Assembly: GCF_001457475.1 (NCBI RefSeq)
Contig: NZ_LN831029.1
Location: 3,782,001 to 3,846,000 of the forward strand
DNA: 64,000 nucleotides
Direction of reading: 5' to 3'
DNA from: Achromobacter xylosoxidans
GTDB lineage: Bacteria > Pseudomonadota > Gammaproteobacteria > Burkholderiales > Burkholderiaceae_B
Shown: one piece after another, positions 54,301 through 63,999 of the stretch
How positions within the stretch are numbered: position 1 is the stretch's first letter
How the letters are laid out: each line of letters starts with the position of its first letter
The notes under the pieces: generated by a model
Seen by the model: the letters and a program-made list of their open reading frames with translations, nothing else
Database searches by the model: none
What the model was told of the DNA's origin: nothing
Program-made: the position numbers and the translations under genes

Positions 54301-57300
54301 AACAGGTGACCGTTGGCGTTTTCCTTCACGACCAGCCGCGCCAGATAGTCCTGGCCAGCGATCTCCACGGGCGCATACAGCGTGTGCACCTGGCTTGTGA
54401 ATGGGTCACGCTGCTTATTGCGATTGGCCTCCGAATGGCCCAGGATGGCCTGTTCGATCAAGCCCGGCAATGCCACCATGGACTGGACCTTGCTGATGCG
54501 GGCGCTGCGTGACAGCGATTCCTTGATGCCGCGTTGGCTGACCTGCACTTCCCAGCCGGTCGCCCGGTTCACGAAATTTTTCCCTTTCAGGTTCTCCGCC
54601 GCCCAGGCACGCGCAGCGTCGCGCAGCTCCTTGGCGCCCAGCTCGGCCGCGCCCAGCTCCTCGCCGGTCAGCACCGTCACGGCGGCGCCGGAGGTGTCCG
54701 CCCCGCGGCTGGCCGCCATCGAGGCGGCGGCTTCCTGCATGCCGGCGCTCACTCGCGCCGCCGGCGCACGCTGCAAGAACCGGCCGGCGTCGACGACCAT
54801 CTTGCGGATGTCGGCGTTGTTCAACTGCAGGTTCAGGCCCAGCCGCCGCAGCGCGGCGCGGATCATGCCGTAGAGACGTTCCAGGAACACCGGGCGCTTG
54901 CCCTGCTCGGCCATGCGCGCCAGGACTTCGCGGGCGCGGTTGGCGGCCGAATAGTCCGGGTAGCGCGCCGTCACCGCTTCGAAGGTGGCGTAATGCGCAT
55001 GGTCCGGGCCCGCGTCGCGCGGGATGTGCACGCCATCCGGCGCGCGAGCCAGGCGGCGCACGTCGGCCAGCACGTCGCGGAAGCGATCGCCCAGCAGCGC
55101 TTCGACGCCGAAGTGGCCGACCACCTCATGCGCCAGCACCTGCTGCAGGCGCTCCGCCGTGGGCAGGTTTTCCGCCACCAGGTAGATCCGGCCGCCGTCA
55201 CCCGCCGGGTAGTAGGCTCCCTCGGCCATCGCGGACGGTTTCGCCCCCTCGGGAATCTGGTCGACGCGCTCCACCACCGACACGCGCAGGCCTGCGGCGC
55301 CCGGCAACTTGCCCATGAAGTCGGCAGCCAGTCGCCGCGCCTCGGCGGGGTCGACACCGTCGCCGCCGTCGCCCCGACTCTCCAGGCCAATCCGGCCATC
55401 CTCACCGGGCACCTGCTCCACCGTCTGGAAAAAGCGATCGAACGCCGCCCGGATCTGCGGGATCTCTGCGGCGGTCGGGTACGGGTAGGCCAGCTCGTCG
55501 CCGAAGGCCTTCTCCGGCACCACGTTGGCCAGATAGTCGTTGGCGGCGCCCTGGTCGGCCAGCTTGGCGATCACATAGCTCTCGAACGCCCGCGCGGACA
55601 GCTCGCGGCCGGTGGACCAGTAGTCTTTCGCCTTGCGCTCATCCAGCTTGCGCGACCGCTCTCGCATGCCGATCAGGCCGATCGTCTGCTTGAGCGCCCC
55701 GAAGGCCTCGGCCATCGCGGGCCGGATGCCGGCGGTAGTGGCCCCGGATTCTGAGGCGTAGCCCGCCGACGTGCCGCCGCGGCGGGAGAAATAATTGTCC
55801 AGGCCATGCCACCATTCATGCGCGAGCGACCCCGCGCCGCGCTTCTTCGTAAGGTTGATCACGACCTGGCCGGGCTCATAGTGCGCCATGGGGGCATCCT
55901 TGCCGCCGGCGCCGCGCGCGCCGAAGGCCAGGCCCAGCTCGCCATTGAGCGACAGCGCGCGCGCCGGCACGCCGATGACACCAGCCAGATCCATCAGGGC
56001 ATCGTAGGCTTCGTTCAGATCCGCCTGGCGGCGGCCGCCCTCCACATAGTTGCCGAACTGCACCCCACGAAAGCCGAAGGCATCGCTGAACTGCGCCGGC
56101 GTCACGTCACCACCATCCCGGTGGTCCACGCCCACCCGCGGCGCGTTCGTCTCGCGCCGGTGCGCCGGGACGTCCTTCAGCTCGTCCAGCCGTTGGGTCA
56201 GCAGCTCCTTGTTCTCGGCCAGGTAGGCGCGGGCGGCCTTGACGTCATCGAAGTGCTGCAGGTCGATGTAGGTCCGGCCGACCTTCTTGCCGATGTAAAA
56301 GCCAGGCATGCGCGGGCGCGAGTAGATATCGAATCGCACCTCACGCGCCGGCGCCGGCTCGCCGGCCAGCTTGTCCAGCTCGCGCTTGAAGTCGGCGATG
56401 GCCGCCGCGGCGCTGTCGCCCTTGGCGGCGATCTGCGGCCAGTTGCCCATGCCGGTGGACGCCTTGCGCTCTACCGTCCAGATCCGGCGCGGCGCCTCGA
56501 ACCTCTCGCCGGCAAAAACGCTGTAGTCCGCCGCCCGCAGGGACACGCCGCGCAGGGATCGGTCATGGCCCACGGCCTCGTACAGCTGGGCCCGCCCGTA
56601 GACGTCGCGCAGATCCTGCGACTTGTCCAGGATGGCGCGCACATCGGCGCCCTTGATCCTGCCCCCCAGTAGCTCTCCGGAGAATTCGCGCAGCCGTTGC
56701 ACCTGGTCGGCCCAGCCCTTGAGCTTCCACCCCTTGCGCGGCTTGCTGGGAACCTCGTCGCGGCTGGCGTGCACCAGCGCCACCAGGAACGGGTCGGCGC
56801 CGTCCTCGAGGAGCTTGCCGTAGTTCGGCTCCGGCCACGTCTCGGCCAGGGCGTGATCGCGGATCGGCAACGCCTCGGCCTGGCGCATGCGCTCGGCGTA
56901 CTGCTCGGCATAGTGTTTGCGGGCGCCCTGCAGCGTCTCGCCGAAATCTTCGATGCGGCCACCAGGACGGGCGGTCGGCTCGCTTGCCGCGGCGGGGGCT
57001 TCCGGGGCCGGTGCCAGTTCCTGCTGGCCCCGCGCTGCGGCTTGGTCGGCCGCCCGGTCGCTGCCGGTCAGGACAAAATCGTCGCGCGCGGCATCAGCTG
57101 CGCCGCGCTGGTCGGCCTCTCGGGCCTCGATGGTGGCTTGTTGCTGCTGGACGGCCTGCTGATTGGCTGCCGCCCGGAGCCCGTCAGGCGTCGGGCTTTC
57201 GAGGGTCAGTCCTTGCGGGCCGCCTTGGCGATCACCTCCTGCGCCTGCTCCATCGCCTCCCGCTCCTGGCTGTTGCGCAGGGCGCCGAGGATCGCCATCG

Positions 57301-60300
57301 TCCCGCCGACCAAGCGCCGCTGCTTGGGACTTAACGGCTTGCTCGAATGCTCCGGCGTCTCCGTCGGCTTGGATTGAGGCTCGCTCGATGATGGCTTCTT
57401 GGGTAGGGGCATCGGTAATTCCTTGCTCGCTCAGGTAGACCGCGGCATCGAATTGCGCCGCCAGCTCCTGCATGGTCGTATCGGCCGGCATGGCGTCGAT
57501 CGCGCCAAAAAGATCCTCGGCCAGCTTGTTTTTATCCTTGGCATCGCTGAACCGTTCGGCCTGGCGTTCAGCATACGCGCGGCGCGCCGCCTCGTCCATC
57601 TGCTCGAGCGAATAGACCGCCTCGCCCTCCAGCGCCTCGCGCACGCGATCCATAGCCGTGCCCGCGAGGTCGACGGTGTCGCCCTCCATCGGCAGGTAGC
57701 CGGCCTGCTGCATGGCTTCCACCAGGCGGTCGGCGTCCATGCCACCCTGGCGGAACAGGCCGGGCGCCCGGCGGTTGGCCAGGTGGGCGCGATCGCCGTA
57801 GATATCGGCTGCCAACTCGGGGCGGATGCCGCCGGCCTGGCGCACCACCTGCAGGAAGTCGCGCCGCGCGCCGCGCGCGAAGTCGGCCGCAGAAGGTGCC
57901 GGCGCCTCTCGCGGGGGTTGGCCAGTGCGCGGCCGCGCCACAAAACCGCCATCCGCCGGTTCGACGTCGGCATTCCCGTGCAGCGTGGCGGCGCGCTGGG
58001 CCGCGCCGCGAGTCAGGAAGGGGCGGCCGCCCTTGGCGGTAATGTCGGGCTCGGCCACCAACGTACCCAGGCCGGATTCCGACGCGGGCTTCGTCGTGTC
58101 GCCTTCGTTGATCCAGCGCTTGAACGTGGGCACGTCCATCTGGGTGATCTTGCCCATGCCACGCCAGTCCGGCGTGTAGCTGTCGCGGTAGGCGCGCTCG
58201 GCGTCCTCGCGGGTGTCGTAGCCCAGCATCACCTTCGATTCGTCGAAGCGGCCGCCAGCAGGATCGACCTGGTCAATAACGAACACCGGGCCGGCGAAAT
58301 CGGACGTGGTGCCCGGGCGAACGAATACGTCCACCTGGTCGCCGTCGGCGCCCTGAGTCCGGCGGATGTAACCATAGTGGCCGGCCATCCGGTTGGCCCA
58401 ACTGGTGCCGTCGGGGGACGTGCCGTGGCGCTCCGACCCCTCGGGATTCTCGATGGAGATATCCATGCCGGCGATGCGCGTGCGTCCGACCTTGTAGTTG
58501 CCGGCATCCTTCTGGGCGTCGGTCGGCTCGGGGCGGTCGTTCGTCGGCGACGTGGCCGCCTCGTGAGCTGCGGCGTCGGTTGCAGCGCCAGGATGGCGCA
58601 CGCCGGCGGCCACCACATCGGGCGTCATGCCCATGACCGCCTGGCGCGCCAGCTCGGCGTCACGCTGGCCGGCGGTGGCCGCCTTGCCCTCGCCGTCGAC
58701 CTGATAGACCGGGGCCGGCAACGCGCGCCGCACCGGCGCACCGGACAGCGCGGCGCTTACCGCTGCCTCCAGCTGCGCCGCGTTGTAAGGCTGCATGGCG
58801 TTCTCGTGGCGGATGATGGCGGCCGTCAACCCGGTCAGCGTCGCCGGGTCGCTCAGATCCAGCTGCTGGTTGGGCTCCACGCCCAGCGCGCGTGCCACCT
58901 GGCCCACATATGCGCCGGTGTCGTTTTCAGACGGCGGCGCCCACCGGTTCAGGATGCCTTGCACAGTGTCCAGACCGTGCTGGCGCTGGTAGGTCAGCAG
59001 GTTCATCCCGATCGCGCGGATACCATCCTCCGGCGTGGCGAAGGTGGCAAAGCGCGGATCGTTGCCCTCGACTTCACCTTGAAAGCCGGCGCCCTTCTGG
59101 ATGTTGCCGGGGTTGTTGTTGCGGATCCCGCGCGGCGCGTTGGCGGGCATGCGCCACGAGTCGCGCGCGACGAAGCCCTCGCCAGCGGCGTACCCGTCCG
59201 GCGCCGGCAATGCCGCGCGCTGGATTGGTCCGTCCAGGACGGGAAAGGCCTCCGGCCCCTCGAGCGCCGCCGGGCCGCCCATGGCCTCGCGCAGCGAGTT
59301 GCCGGGCATGGGCTCGGCGAACAGTTCAGACAGCCGCACGAAGCGGCCGCGCCCGTCAGCCGTCCGGATTCTGGCCAACTGCTCGCCGCCGGCGCGCGCG
59401 GTCGCGGCGTTGCTCTCCACGCCCAGAAACTCGACGGGCAGCTCGCGGCCGTTCTGCCGCAGGTAGACCTGCTGCCGCGGCGCGAAGCCTGCGGCCTGGC
59501 CGTCTGCATTCGCCGTGTGCGCGGCGTCCGGCGCGCCGTCGGTGCCGCCGCTGTCCGCTGCTGCCGTCGGCGCGGCGCCAACGGCCTGCTGGTCGACCGC
59601 CGCCCCAGGCCGCACGATGAACCCGTTTTCGTAGCGCAGCACCTGCGCGCCCTCGCCCAGCTCCTCGGCCCGCTGGCGCGCGGCGCTGGCCGTCACGAAC
59701 GGCTTGCCGCTGGCGTGCATCACGTCGCCCGCCTGGAGGCTCGGCGCCGAAGGCACGCCACGGTGGCGCACGCCTTCGGTTGCGCCATGCACAGCGCCCG
59801 GCCCCATGCCTGCGACGAAGCCCAGCGCCGCGTTGCCGAAAGACCCGGCCATCGGGTCCAGCGCCATGCCCGCGCCGGCGTTGATACCCTTCTGGGTGGC
59901 GTACCCCTCGCCGACCTCCTGGACGGCTTCCTCGGTGCCGGCCAAAGCGGCCTTGCCCAGGGTCTGCGCCACCACGCCGCGATCGCCAAGCACGCGGCCC
60001 GCCGGCGACAAGATCCGGCCGGTCGCCGCGCCGCCGACCGCGGACACCGGCAGCGTGCGCACAAATGCGGCATTCTCGGCGTCGGCGCGCACGCGAGCGC
60101 GCGCTTCCTCCGACGTCACGCCCTGCGCGATCAGATCTCGATATGCGGACGATGCGGCGGCCAGTTGCTGGTCGTCCAGGCCGTCGATCGTTTCTCGCAC
60201 CTGCTCGATCGCATTACCGCCGCCCATGGCGCCGCCAGCAGCAGCGCCTGCGGCCATGCGGGCCCCGACCCCCAAGGGGCCGGCCGCCACCGACGCGAGG

Positions 60301-60857
60301 ACGGGCAGCGCGCTGGAACCGCCGGCGTTCAACGCCTGCAGGGCCAAGCCCGATGCTGACGGGTCACGGCCCAGCGTCCAAGTTTCCGGCTTGTCCAGGT
60401 CGCCGCCCGGTTGCGAGTCGGCCTCACGGCGCTTCGCCTCTTCCGTGCGCGAGTCCAGCACGCGTTCGCCCAGGCGATGCGTTGCATCCGCCGCCCCCTC
60501 CAGGGGGTTGGTGGGGATTTCCAGGCCAGCATCAAAGGCCTGGTTCACCGCCGTCACGCCGACACGGCCCAGGCCTTCGGCAACCTTCCCCACGCCGCGC
60601 ACGGCACTGCCGGCGCCCTTGATCGCGCCGCCGGCGAGCGTCTTGGGGAAGTCGACGAACTCAATGCCGCCGCCATCCTGCTGCGGCCGCGTGTAGTCGG
60701 CCACGCGGAAAGTGAACGGCAAGGGCTTGCCGATGGCGCCCGCCGGCGCACCGGCGTCCGAAAACTGGACATCCAGGTCGGCGCGGACCTGGTCGCGGCG
60801 CGCGGCCACGTTGTCTTTGAACTCGATCCCGTCAGCGGGATTTTCAAAGTTTTCCAT
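51369..60857 (-). CDS. Giant polyvalent phage virion (ejection) protein, 3,162 residues
   Basis: One unbroken frame carries several domain-like blocks. Twin short repeats end GF(I/V)xRP (about 380-430 and 930-980). A lysozyme-like segment starts GIRNNNPGNIQKGAGF (about 575-700). A block starts KVGRTRIAGMDISIENPEGS (about 790-915). Two zincin motifs are LAHEWWHGLDNYF (about 1680) and LAHEVVGHFG (about 1910). A block at about 2090-2190 (VHTLYAPVEIAGQDYLARLV) resembles phage-associated barnase/EndoU-like nucleases. A C-terminal block with MDFTAGGTFSAVRMLSQVVP is of the large-polyvalent type. Such proteins are ejected with DNA into the host. Confidence 0.8.
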   Translation of the reverse strand: MENFENPADGIEFKDNVAARRDQVRADLDVQFSDAGAPAGAIGKPLPFTFRVADYTRPQQDGGGIEFVDFPKTLAGGAIKGAGSAVRGVGKVAEGLGRVGVTAVNQAFDAGLEIPTNPLEGAADATHRLGERVLDSRTEEAKRREADSQPGGDLDKPETWTLGRDPSASGLALQALNAGGSSALPVLASVAAGPLGVGARMAAGAAAGGAMGGGNAIEQVRETIDGLDDQQLAAASSAYRDLIAQGVTSEEARARVRADAENAAFVRTLPVSAVGGAATGRILSPAGRVLGDRGVVAQTLGKAALAGTEEAVQEVGEGYATQKGINAGAGMALDPMAGSFGNAALGFVAGMGPGAVHGATEGVRHRGVPSAPSLQAGDVMHASGKPFVTASAARQRAEELGEGAQVLRYENGFIVRPGAAVDQQAVGAAPTAAADSGGTDGAPDAAHTANADGQAAGFAPRQQVYLRQNGRELPVEFLGVESNAATARAGGEQLARIRTADGRGRFVRLSELFAEPMPGNSLREAMGGPAALEGPEAFPVLDGPIQRAALPAPDGYAAGEGFVARDSWRMPANAPRGIRNNNPGNIQKGAGFQGEVEGNDPRFATFATPEDGIRAIGMNLLTYQRQHGLDTVQGILNRWAPPSENDTGAYVGQVARALGVEPNQQLDLSDPATLTGLTAAIIRHENAMQPYNAAQLEAAVSAALSGAPVRRALPAPVYQVDGEGKAATAGQRDAELARQAVMGMTPDVVAAGVRHPGAATDAAAHEAATSPTNDRPEPTDAQKDAGNYKVGRTRIAGMDISIENPEGSERHGTSPDGTSWANRMAGHYGYIRRTQGADGDQVDVFVRPGTTSDFAGPVFVIDQVDPAGGRFDESKVMLGYDTREDAERAYRDSYTPDWRGMGKITQMDVPTFKRWINEGDTTKPASESGLGTLVAEPDITAKGGRPFLTRGAAQRAATLHGNADVEPADGGFVARPRTGQPPREAPAPSAADFARGARRDFLQVVRQAGGIRPELAADIYGDRAHLANRRAPGLFRQGGMDADRLVEAMQQAGYLPMEGDTVDLAGTAMDRVREALEGEAVYSLEQMDEAARRAYAERQAERFSDAKDKNKLAEDLFGAIDAMPADTTMQELAAQFDAAVYLSEQGITDAPTQEAIIERASIQADGDAGAFEQAVKSQAAALGRRDDGDPRRPAQQPGAGGDGAGAGGDRQGGPQGLTLESPTPDGLRAAANQQAVQQQQATIEAREADQRGAADAARDDFVLTGSDRAADQAAARGQQELAPAPEAPAAASEPTARPGGRIEDFGETLQGARKHYAEQYAERMRQAEALPIRDHALAETWPEPNYGKLLEDGADPFLVALVHASRDEVPSKPRKGWKLKGWADQVQRLREFSGELLGGRIKGADVRAILDKSQDLRDVYGRAQLYEAVGHDRSLRGVSLRAADYSVFAGERFEAPRRIWTVERKASTGMGNWPQIAAKGDSAAAAIADFKRELDKLAGEPAPAREVRFDIYSRPRMPGFYIGKKVGRTYIDLQHFDDVKAARAYLAENKELLTQRLDELKDVPAHRRETNAPRVGVDHRDGGDVTPAQFSDAFGFRGVQFGNYVEGGRRQADLNEAYDALMDLAGVIGVPARALSLNGELGLAFGARGAGGKDAPMAHYEPGQVVINLTKKRGAGSLAHEWWHGLDNYFSRRGGTSAGYASESGATTAGIRPAMAEAFGALKQTIGLIGMRERSRKLDERKAKDYWSTGRELSARAFESYVIAKLADQGAANDYLANVVPEKAFGDELAYPYPTAAEIPQIRAAFDRFFQTVEQVPGEDGRIGLESRGDGGDGVDPAEARRLAADFMGKLPGAAGLRVSVVERVDQIPEGAKPSAMAEGAYYPAGDGGRIYLVAENLPTAERLQQVLAHEVVGHFGVEALLGDRFRDVLADVRRLARAPDGVHIPRDAGPDHAHYATFEAVTARYPDYSAANRAREVLARMAEQGKRPVFLERLYGMIRAALRRLGLNLQLNNADIRKMVVDAGRFLQRAPAARVSAGMQEAAASMAASRGADTSGAAVTVLTGEELGAAELGAKELRDAARAWAAENLKGKNFVNRATGWEVQVSQRGIKESLSRSARISKVQSMVALPGLIEQAILGHSEANRNKQRDPFTSQVHTLYAPVEIAGQDYLARLVVKENANGHLFYDHDLSDVVEAKRPDNTSAVSTPASKAGADRTPSGRAFTVEDIAAIVNREGRAGWVFDPGALESRRRHKEAPPAAGLRTSGPMESRAAAATAGAPPAQPGAAREPKRGAKVERPGETLSDIERRQRNKFLGKIGAWAEQEPIKARLAKASDRWQAKLVQGIFDQFAPLKGISATAYMQARLSKGADGAAEYLVRHGAVKLQDGALDTAGGKGLAEILAGLNGEHDHFMAWIAANRAERLAAEWQVRFDNGVTERFANEAAARAEAAKWPGAMAEPASRERLFTPDDIEAGKRLAQGKMADGRDRATVYREALAQFNELQRSVLDVAQEAGLVDPSSRKLWESEFYVPFYRVMEDDATGTMGPGQIGGLVGQHAYKRLKGGTDKLGDLVANTVSNWSHLLSASMKNLAAQGALQEAEKLGIATRVRQAERGSVRAMFAGQERHYQVSDPLVLNALTALHYVGSNDPFTKAARKFKHALTVGVTISPTFRVRNLLRDTIQAMAIDSNLSTNPLRNLVEGWKATGAESDTWRRLMAGGGAVRFGSFNDGNARNVKRLVDELGAHPDDVITSPAGMGRALRKAFDWYQETGDRSETINRAAIYQQARKAGRSHLEASYAARDLMDFTAGGTFSAVRMLSQVVPFFNARLQGMYKLGRGAAADPARFAAVTGAVAMASALLYLGMKDDDDYKQLPDWARNSFWITKLPGTDHFVYIPKPFEIGALGSVVERGTELAFGGDDFRLRDFGRTVGAILSEQLSMNPVPQLVKPAMEAAFNYDAFRERDIDSVGQQRLPAGDRFTASTSAGAVALGKALGLSPQRLEHLVRGYFGWLGTQTLNVSDHLARPLSGLPENPRRDLSRLDNWFVVGDFVKESDPRSSKYIQRFHDEQREVNQVYAAFSQARELGDLERARELAGDDQMRLRALFKAADSQLRDVNLKIKALERASIPADEKRAQLDLLYRARNRLAALADQHARSARP

Positions 60858-60866
60858 CTATTCCCT

Positions 60867-62648
60867 CTATTCTGCGGTGGTGCGGCCCATGGCGGCGCGC
60901 GTGAATTCGGATCCTTCGGTGGCGCGGGCCCAGCGCTCGGCCGCAGCCTGTTCGGCCACGCGGGCCAGCTCTACATCGCGCTCGGCCTGCTGCAGCTGCG
61001 CGGCGTGCCTCGCACGCGCCTCCTGGCCGGCTTTCAATCCGGGCGGGCTGGAGCGCAATTGGCGCACGAGGGCTTGTGCCTGGCGCAGCTCGGCGCGGGC
61101 GGTATCAAGCTGGGCCCCCTCTGCGCTGTCGGCCGCAGCTGCTCGGGGGTTGGCGGCAGCAGGCGCGGCGCGGCCGGCCGGCGCTGGCTTGGCCACACTC
61201 GGCACCGGCTGTGCTGGCCGAGATGCATCGGCCGGAGCGGCCGCGGCCGGCGCCGCCTGGCCTTCACCCTGAGCAGGCGCTGCCACCAGGCGCGCCCGGA
61301 TTTGCTCCTGCACCGCCTTGGGCACGACGGACACCGGTAGGCGCACCAGCTGGCCCTCGTGCTCAACACCAAAGCCGAACTGTCGATCGCCCAGCCGGAT
61401 AGGCGTGATTTCGGCGGTGCCGTCCTGCACCCGCTGGGCCAGCGCCGCCAGGTTCCCCGCCGTCAGTACCTCGCCGGCTGGCGTGCCGGCATTCAGGCGG
61501 TTGATGTTCTCGCCGGTGGCGATGATGCCGCTCACCAACTTGCGCTGGTCATCGCCCAGCCCGTCCAAGCTGTCCACCTTGAAAATGCGCATGACGTGGT
61601 TGGCGAAATCCTTGTCGGAGGTCGTCATCCTCGGCTTGCCGGCCTCGCTGCCCTGGGCGCCGACACGCAGGCCGCCCTGGCCGTCGGGCGTGTACAGCGT
61701 CTGGTCTTTCCCCAGAATGCGAGGCTTGGCCGCCTCCTCATCCTTGCGCAGCTGACTGGCCAGCACCTGCTCGCGGCGCTTCTGCTCGGCATCGAAAAGC
61801 AGCTTCGCCTGCTGCGCCACCATCGCTTGCTGCGCCTTCGGGTCGCTGATGCTGCGCACGAAGGTCTGCAACATGTTCTCGGTGATAGGCTGCTGCACCG
61901 GCTTGCCGGTCACGGTGTCCACGCCGACAAAGTCGTACACCGGCGCGCCTCCGGCCTGTTCACTACGGCGATTGATCGCCTTCACCTCGATGCCTCCCGG
62001 CATGAAGCGGTTCACGAAGGGGACATAGGCGTTCGGATCGCCGGTCAGCTGGTAGCGTCCCTGCGCCGCAGCAAAGGCCTGTTCTCGGTGCTGGCCGACA
62101 TATTTCTCGCGATCTGCCAGCAGTTCCATGGCTCGGCCTGGCTCTCCCAGCTCCAGGGCTTTCCGATATGCCCGCGTCAGTCCGTCCGCGACCTCTCCGA
62201 AATCACCCGCCCCGAGGTAATCAACGGGCGAAGGACTTTTTTTTTGCGCCATTGCGGCCGATTGCCCGGCACTCGGCAGCCCGGCCTGGGTAGCGCCCAA
62301 GCCCGCCCCGCCCGTCGATACATCGGCCAGCCCCAACGACTGGGCGGTTGCCATGGCCGGCGCTACCGGAGCGCTGGTAGCGACAGGCTGCAGGCCTGGC
62401 CCGCCTCCCATCGCGTCCCCAGCAGCCACCGCCTGCGGTCCCTGCACCGGCTCCAGCCCCGCAGGTGCCTGCAGTTGGTCGCGGGTTCCTCCCATCGCCG
62501 CGGCAATCTCCCGGTTCACACGCTTCTGCCGGTCGGCCTCCTCACGTTCGCGCGCCCGATCCTTGGACACGTCATAAGCCTGGGCGATTGCCATCCCATT
62601 GCGCAGGCCATCGGCCAGGCCACCCGCAAAGCTTCCATTCATCGCCAT
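60867..62648 (-). CDS. Phage internal virion protein (Ala/Gln-rich)
   Basis: The 593-residue protein begins MAMNGSFAGGLADGLRNGMA. It is helical and rich in Ala, Gln and Arg, with a structured middle (YVPFVNRFMPGGIEVKAINR) and a low-complexity Pro/Ala segment near 480-520. Position between the giant protein and the S74-like protein suggests an ejection or tail-tube role. Its stop is 9 bp before the giant gene. No enzyme motif is seen. Confidence 0.7.
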   Translation of the reverse strand: MAMNGSFAGGLADGLRNGMAIAQAYDVSKDRAREREEADRQKRVNREIAAAMGGTRDQLQAPAGLEPVQGPQAVAAGDAMGGGPGLQPVATSAPVAPAMATAQSLGLADVSTGGAGLGATQAGLPSAGQSAAMAQKKSPSPVDYLGAGDFGEVADGLTRAYRKALELGEPGRAMELLADREKYVGQHREQAFAAAQGRYQLTGDPNAYVPFVNRFMPGGIEVKAINRRSEQAGGAPVYDFVGVDTVTGKPVQQPITENMLQTFVRSISDPKAQQAMVAQQAKLLFDAEQKRREQVLASQLRKDEEAAKPRILGKDQTLYTPDGQGGLRVGAQGSEAGKPRMTTSDKDFANHVMRIFKVDSLDGLGDDQRKLVSGIIATGENINRLNAGTPAGEVLTAGNLAALAQRVQDGTAEITPIRLGDRQFGFGVEHEGQLVRLPVSVVPKAVQEQIRARLVAAPAQGEGQAAPAAAAPADASRPAQPVPSVAKPAPAGRAAPAAANPRAAAADSAEGAQLDTARAELRQAQALVRQLRSSPPGLKAGQEARARHAAQLQQAERDVELARVAEQAAAERWARATEGSEFTRAAMGRTTAE

Positions 62649-63844
62649 CAGATCCTCTCCAGTCCAATCAGGCCGGCCGACAAGTCGCCCGACAACGCCG
62701 GCGGCAATGCACCGCCCCCTTCTTCCGCGGGCGCCGCAACGGGCGCCAGGCCGGGCTTGGCACGTCGCCGTTCCAGTCGATCCACCTTTTTCGCCAACGC
62801 CCGAATCGCGGCGTGGTGCTGCCCGCTCACACTGATCATGTCCAGGCCGACCCCGCCCGGGGCGACCTCGTCACCAAATTGCGCGTGCATGTCCTCGGCG
62901 TAGGGACCGACGTGCTCCCCACCATCCGCCACGCCGGCGCGATATTTCCACCGCTCTACCGGTACTTTCGTAAGGCCGGCCAGTGCCTCGTCGTCGTCCA
63001 GCGGTTCCCCGTCCTCTTTCAATTCCTTCGACGAGAACGCCATGGCGCCAGCCATCAGCCCCGTGCCCAACAGCGAACCGAGGCCAGCCTGACTGGCAGA
63101 GTTCGCGTTCTGCTGCATCTGCATCTGGTTGAGCCCCATTTGCCCCATGGAATTGAATGCACCGCTTGCAGTCCCCAGCAGTCCCTGCCCCGTCCCCGCG
63201 GCATTGCCCTGGGCCGACTGCGCCCCCATCACGCCAGTGGCGGAGTTCCCCGCCTGCAGGGCCGCCTGCGACGCCGCAATGCCGGTGCCGGTCTGGTTCC
63301 GGCCGAACTTCGCCGCGTTCTCGCGCAGGCTCATGCCCAGCAGCTTGGTGTCGTTGCGCTCCTTGTTGACCGCGCCGGCGGTGGCCAGCGCCCGCGCATT
63401 GGCCTGATCCGTCATGGCAGTGCTGCCCAGGCTGCTGGTGGGCGAAACGCCCATGCGAGCCATCTCGCGCGAGGTCTGCGCCTGCGTGTTGTCGAACTGC
63501 CGGCCCACGGTCGCCGCGGCCAGGCCTTCGCGCCGCGCGATCTCCTCCGGGCTGTCGTAATTCATGGCCTCCTCGGCCATCTTGTTCTCGATCGGCTGGA
63601 ATACGGACTTGTACTGATTCCATTGATCGTCGCCGCGCTGCGCGTTCTTGGTGGCCTCGCCCAGCGCGTTGTTCAGCAGCCCCTGGTAGATCGGCGCAAA
63701 CTGCTCGGTCAGCTGCTGATTCCATTCGAAATTGCGCTCGGCAAGATCCTGGGCGCGCATGCCGATCTGGGCATTGGCTTCCTGGGCCCGGCCGACGGCC
63801 GGATCCTGTTTCACTTCCGTGGACATGCAGCCCATTTCAGTCAC
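62648..63844 (-). CDS. Phage virion protein with S74-type intramolecular chaperone domain
   Basis: The 398-residue protein has a helical Gln/Asn/Ala-rich N-terminal two-thirds. The C-terminal part, SSKELKEDGEPLDDDEALAG ... VERWKYRAG ... HVGPYAEDMHAQFG ... HHAAIRALAKKVDRLE, fits the peptidase_S74 endosialidase-type chaperone. The start may be GTG 63844 or ATG 63835 or 63826. Its stop codon shares bases with the next start (62648). Confidence 0.8.
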   Translation of the reverse strand: MTEMGCMSTEVKQDPAVGRAQEANAQIGMRAQDLAERNFEWNQQLTEQFAPIYQGLLNNALGEATKNAQRGDDQWNQYKSVFQPIENKMAEEAMNYDSPEEIARREGLAAATVGRQFDNTQAQTSREMARMGVSPTSSLGSTAMTDQANARALATAGAVNKERNDTKLLGMSLRENAAKFGRNQTGTGIAASQAALQAGNSATGVMGAQSAQGNAAGTGQGLLGTASGAFNSMGQMGLNQMQMQQNANSASQAGLGSLLGTGLMAGAMAFSSKELKEDGEPLDDDEALAGLTKVPVERWKYRAGVADGGEHVGPYAEDMHAQFGDEVAPGGVGLDMISVSGQHHAAIRALAKKVDRLERRRAKPGLAPVAAPAEEGGGALPPALSGDLSAGLIGLERI

Positions 63845-63999
63845 CTCGTGCGGCCTTCTCGGCCTCCAGGTTGGTCAAGTACTCGGGGTACGGTTCAGCC
63901 AGCTGGCGCAGCTCCACCCCCACCGCGCGCGCCCAGTCCATGCCGCCCAGCAGCAGCGCGCAATGGGTCACCAGGTCGACATAGGAGGCGCGCAGGACA
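63837..63999 (-). CDS. C-terminal end of a phage virion protein, partial
   Basis: A frame enters from the right edge and gives about 53 residues (VLRASYVDLVTHCALLLGGM, then DWARAVGVELRQLAEPYPEY), ending at TGA 63837-63839. It overlaps the start of the S74-like gene. It is too short to name. Confidence 0.6.
   Translation of the reverse strand, partial: VLRASYVDLVTHCALLLGGMDWARAVGVELRQLAEPYPEYLTNLEAEKAARGD

Noticed and set aside
57399..60359. 986-residue frame opposite the giant phage gene
   Set aside because: Antisense of a GC-rich coding frame; no domain pattern, while the minus-strand frame has many.
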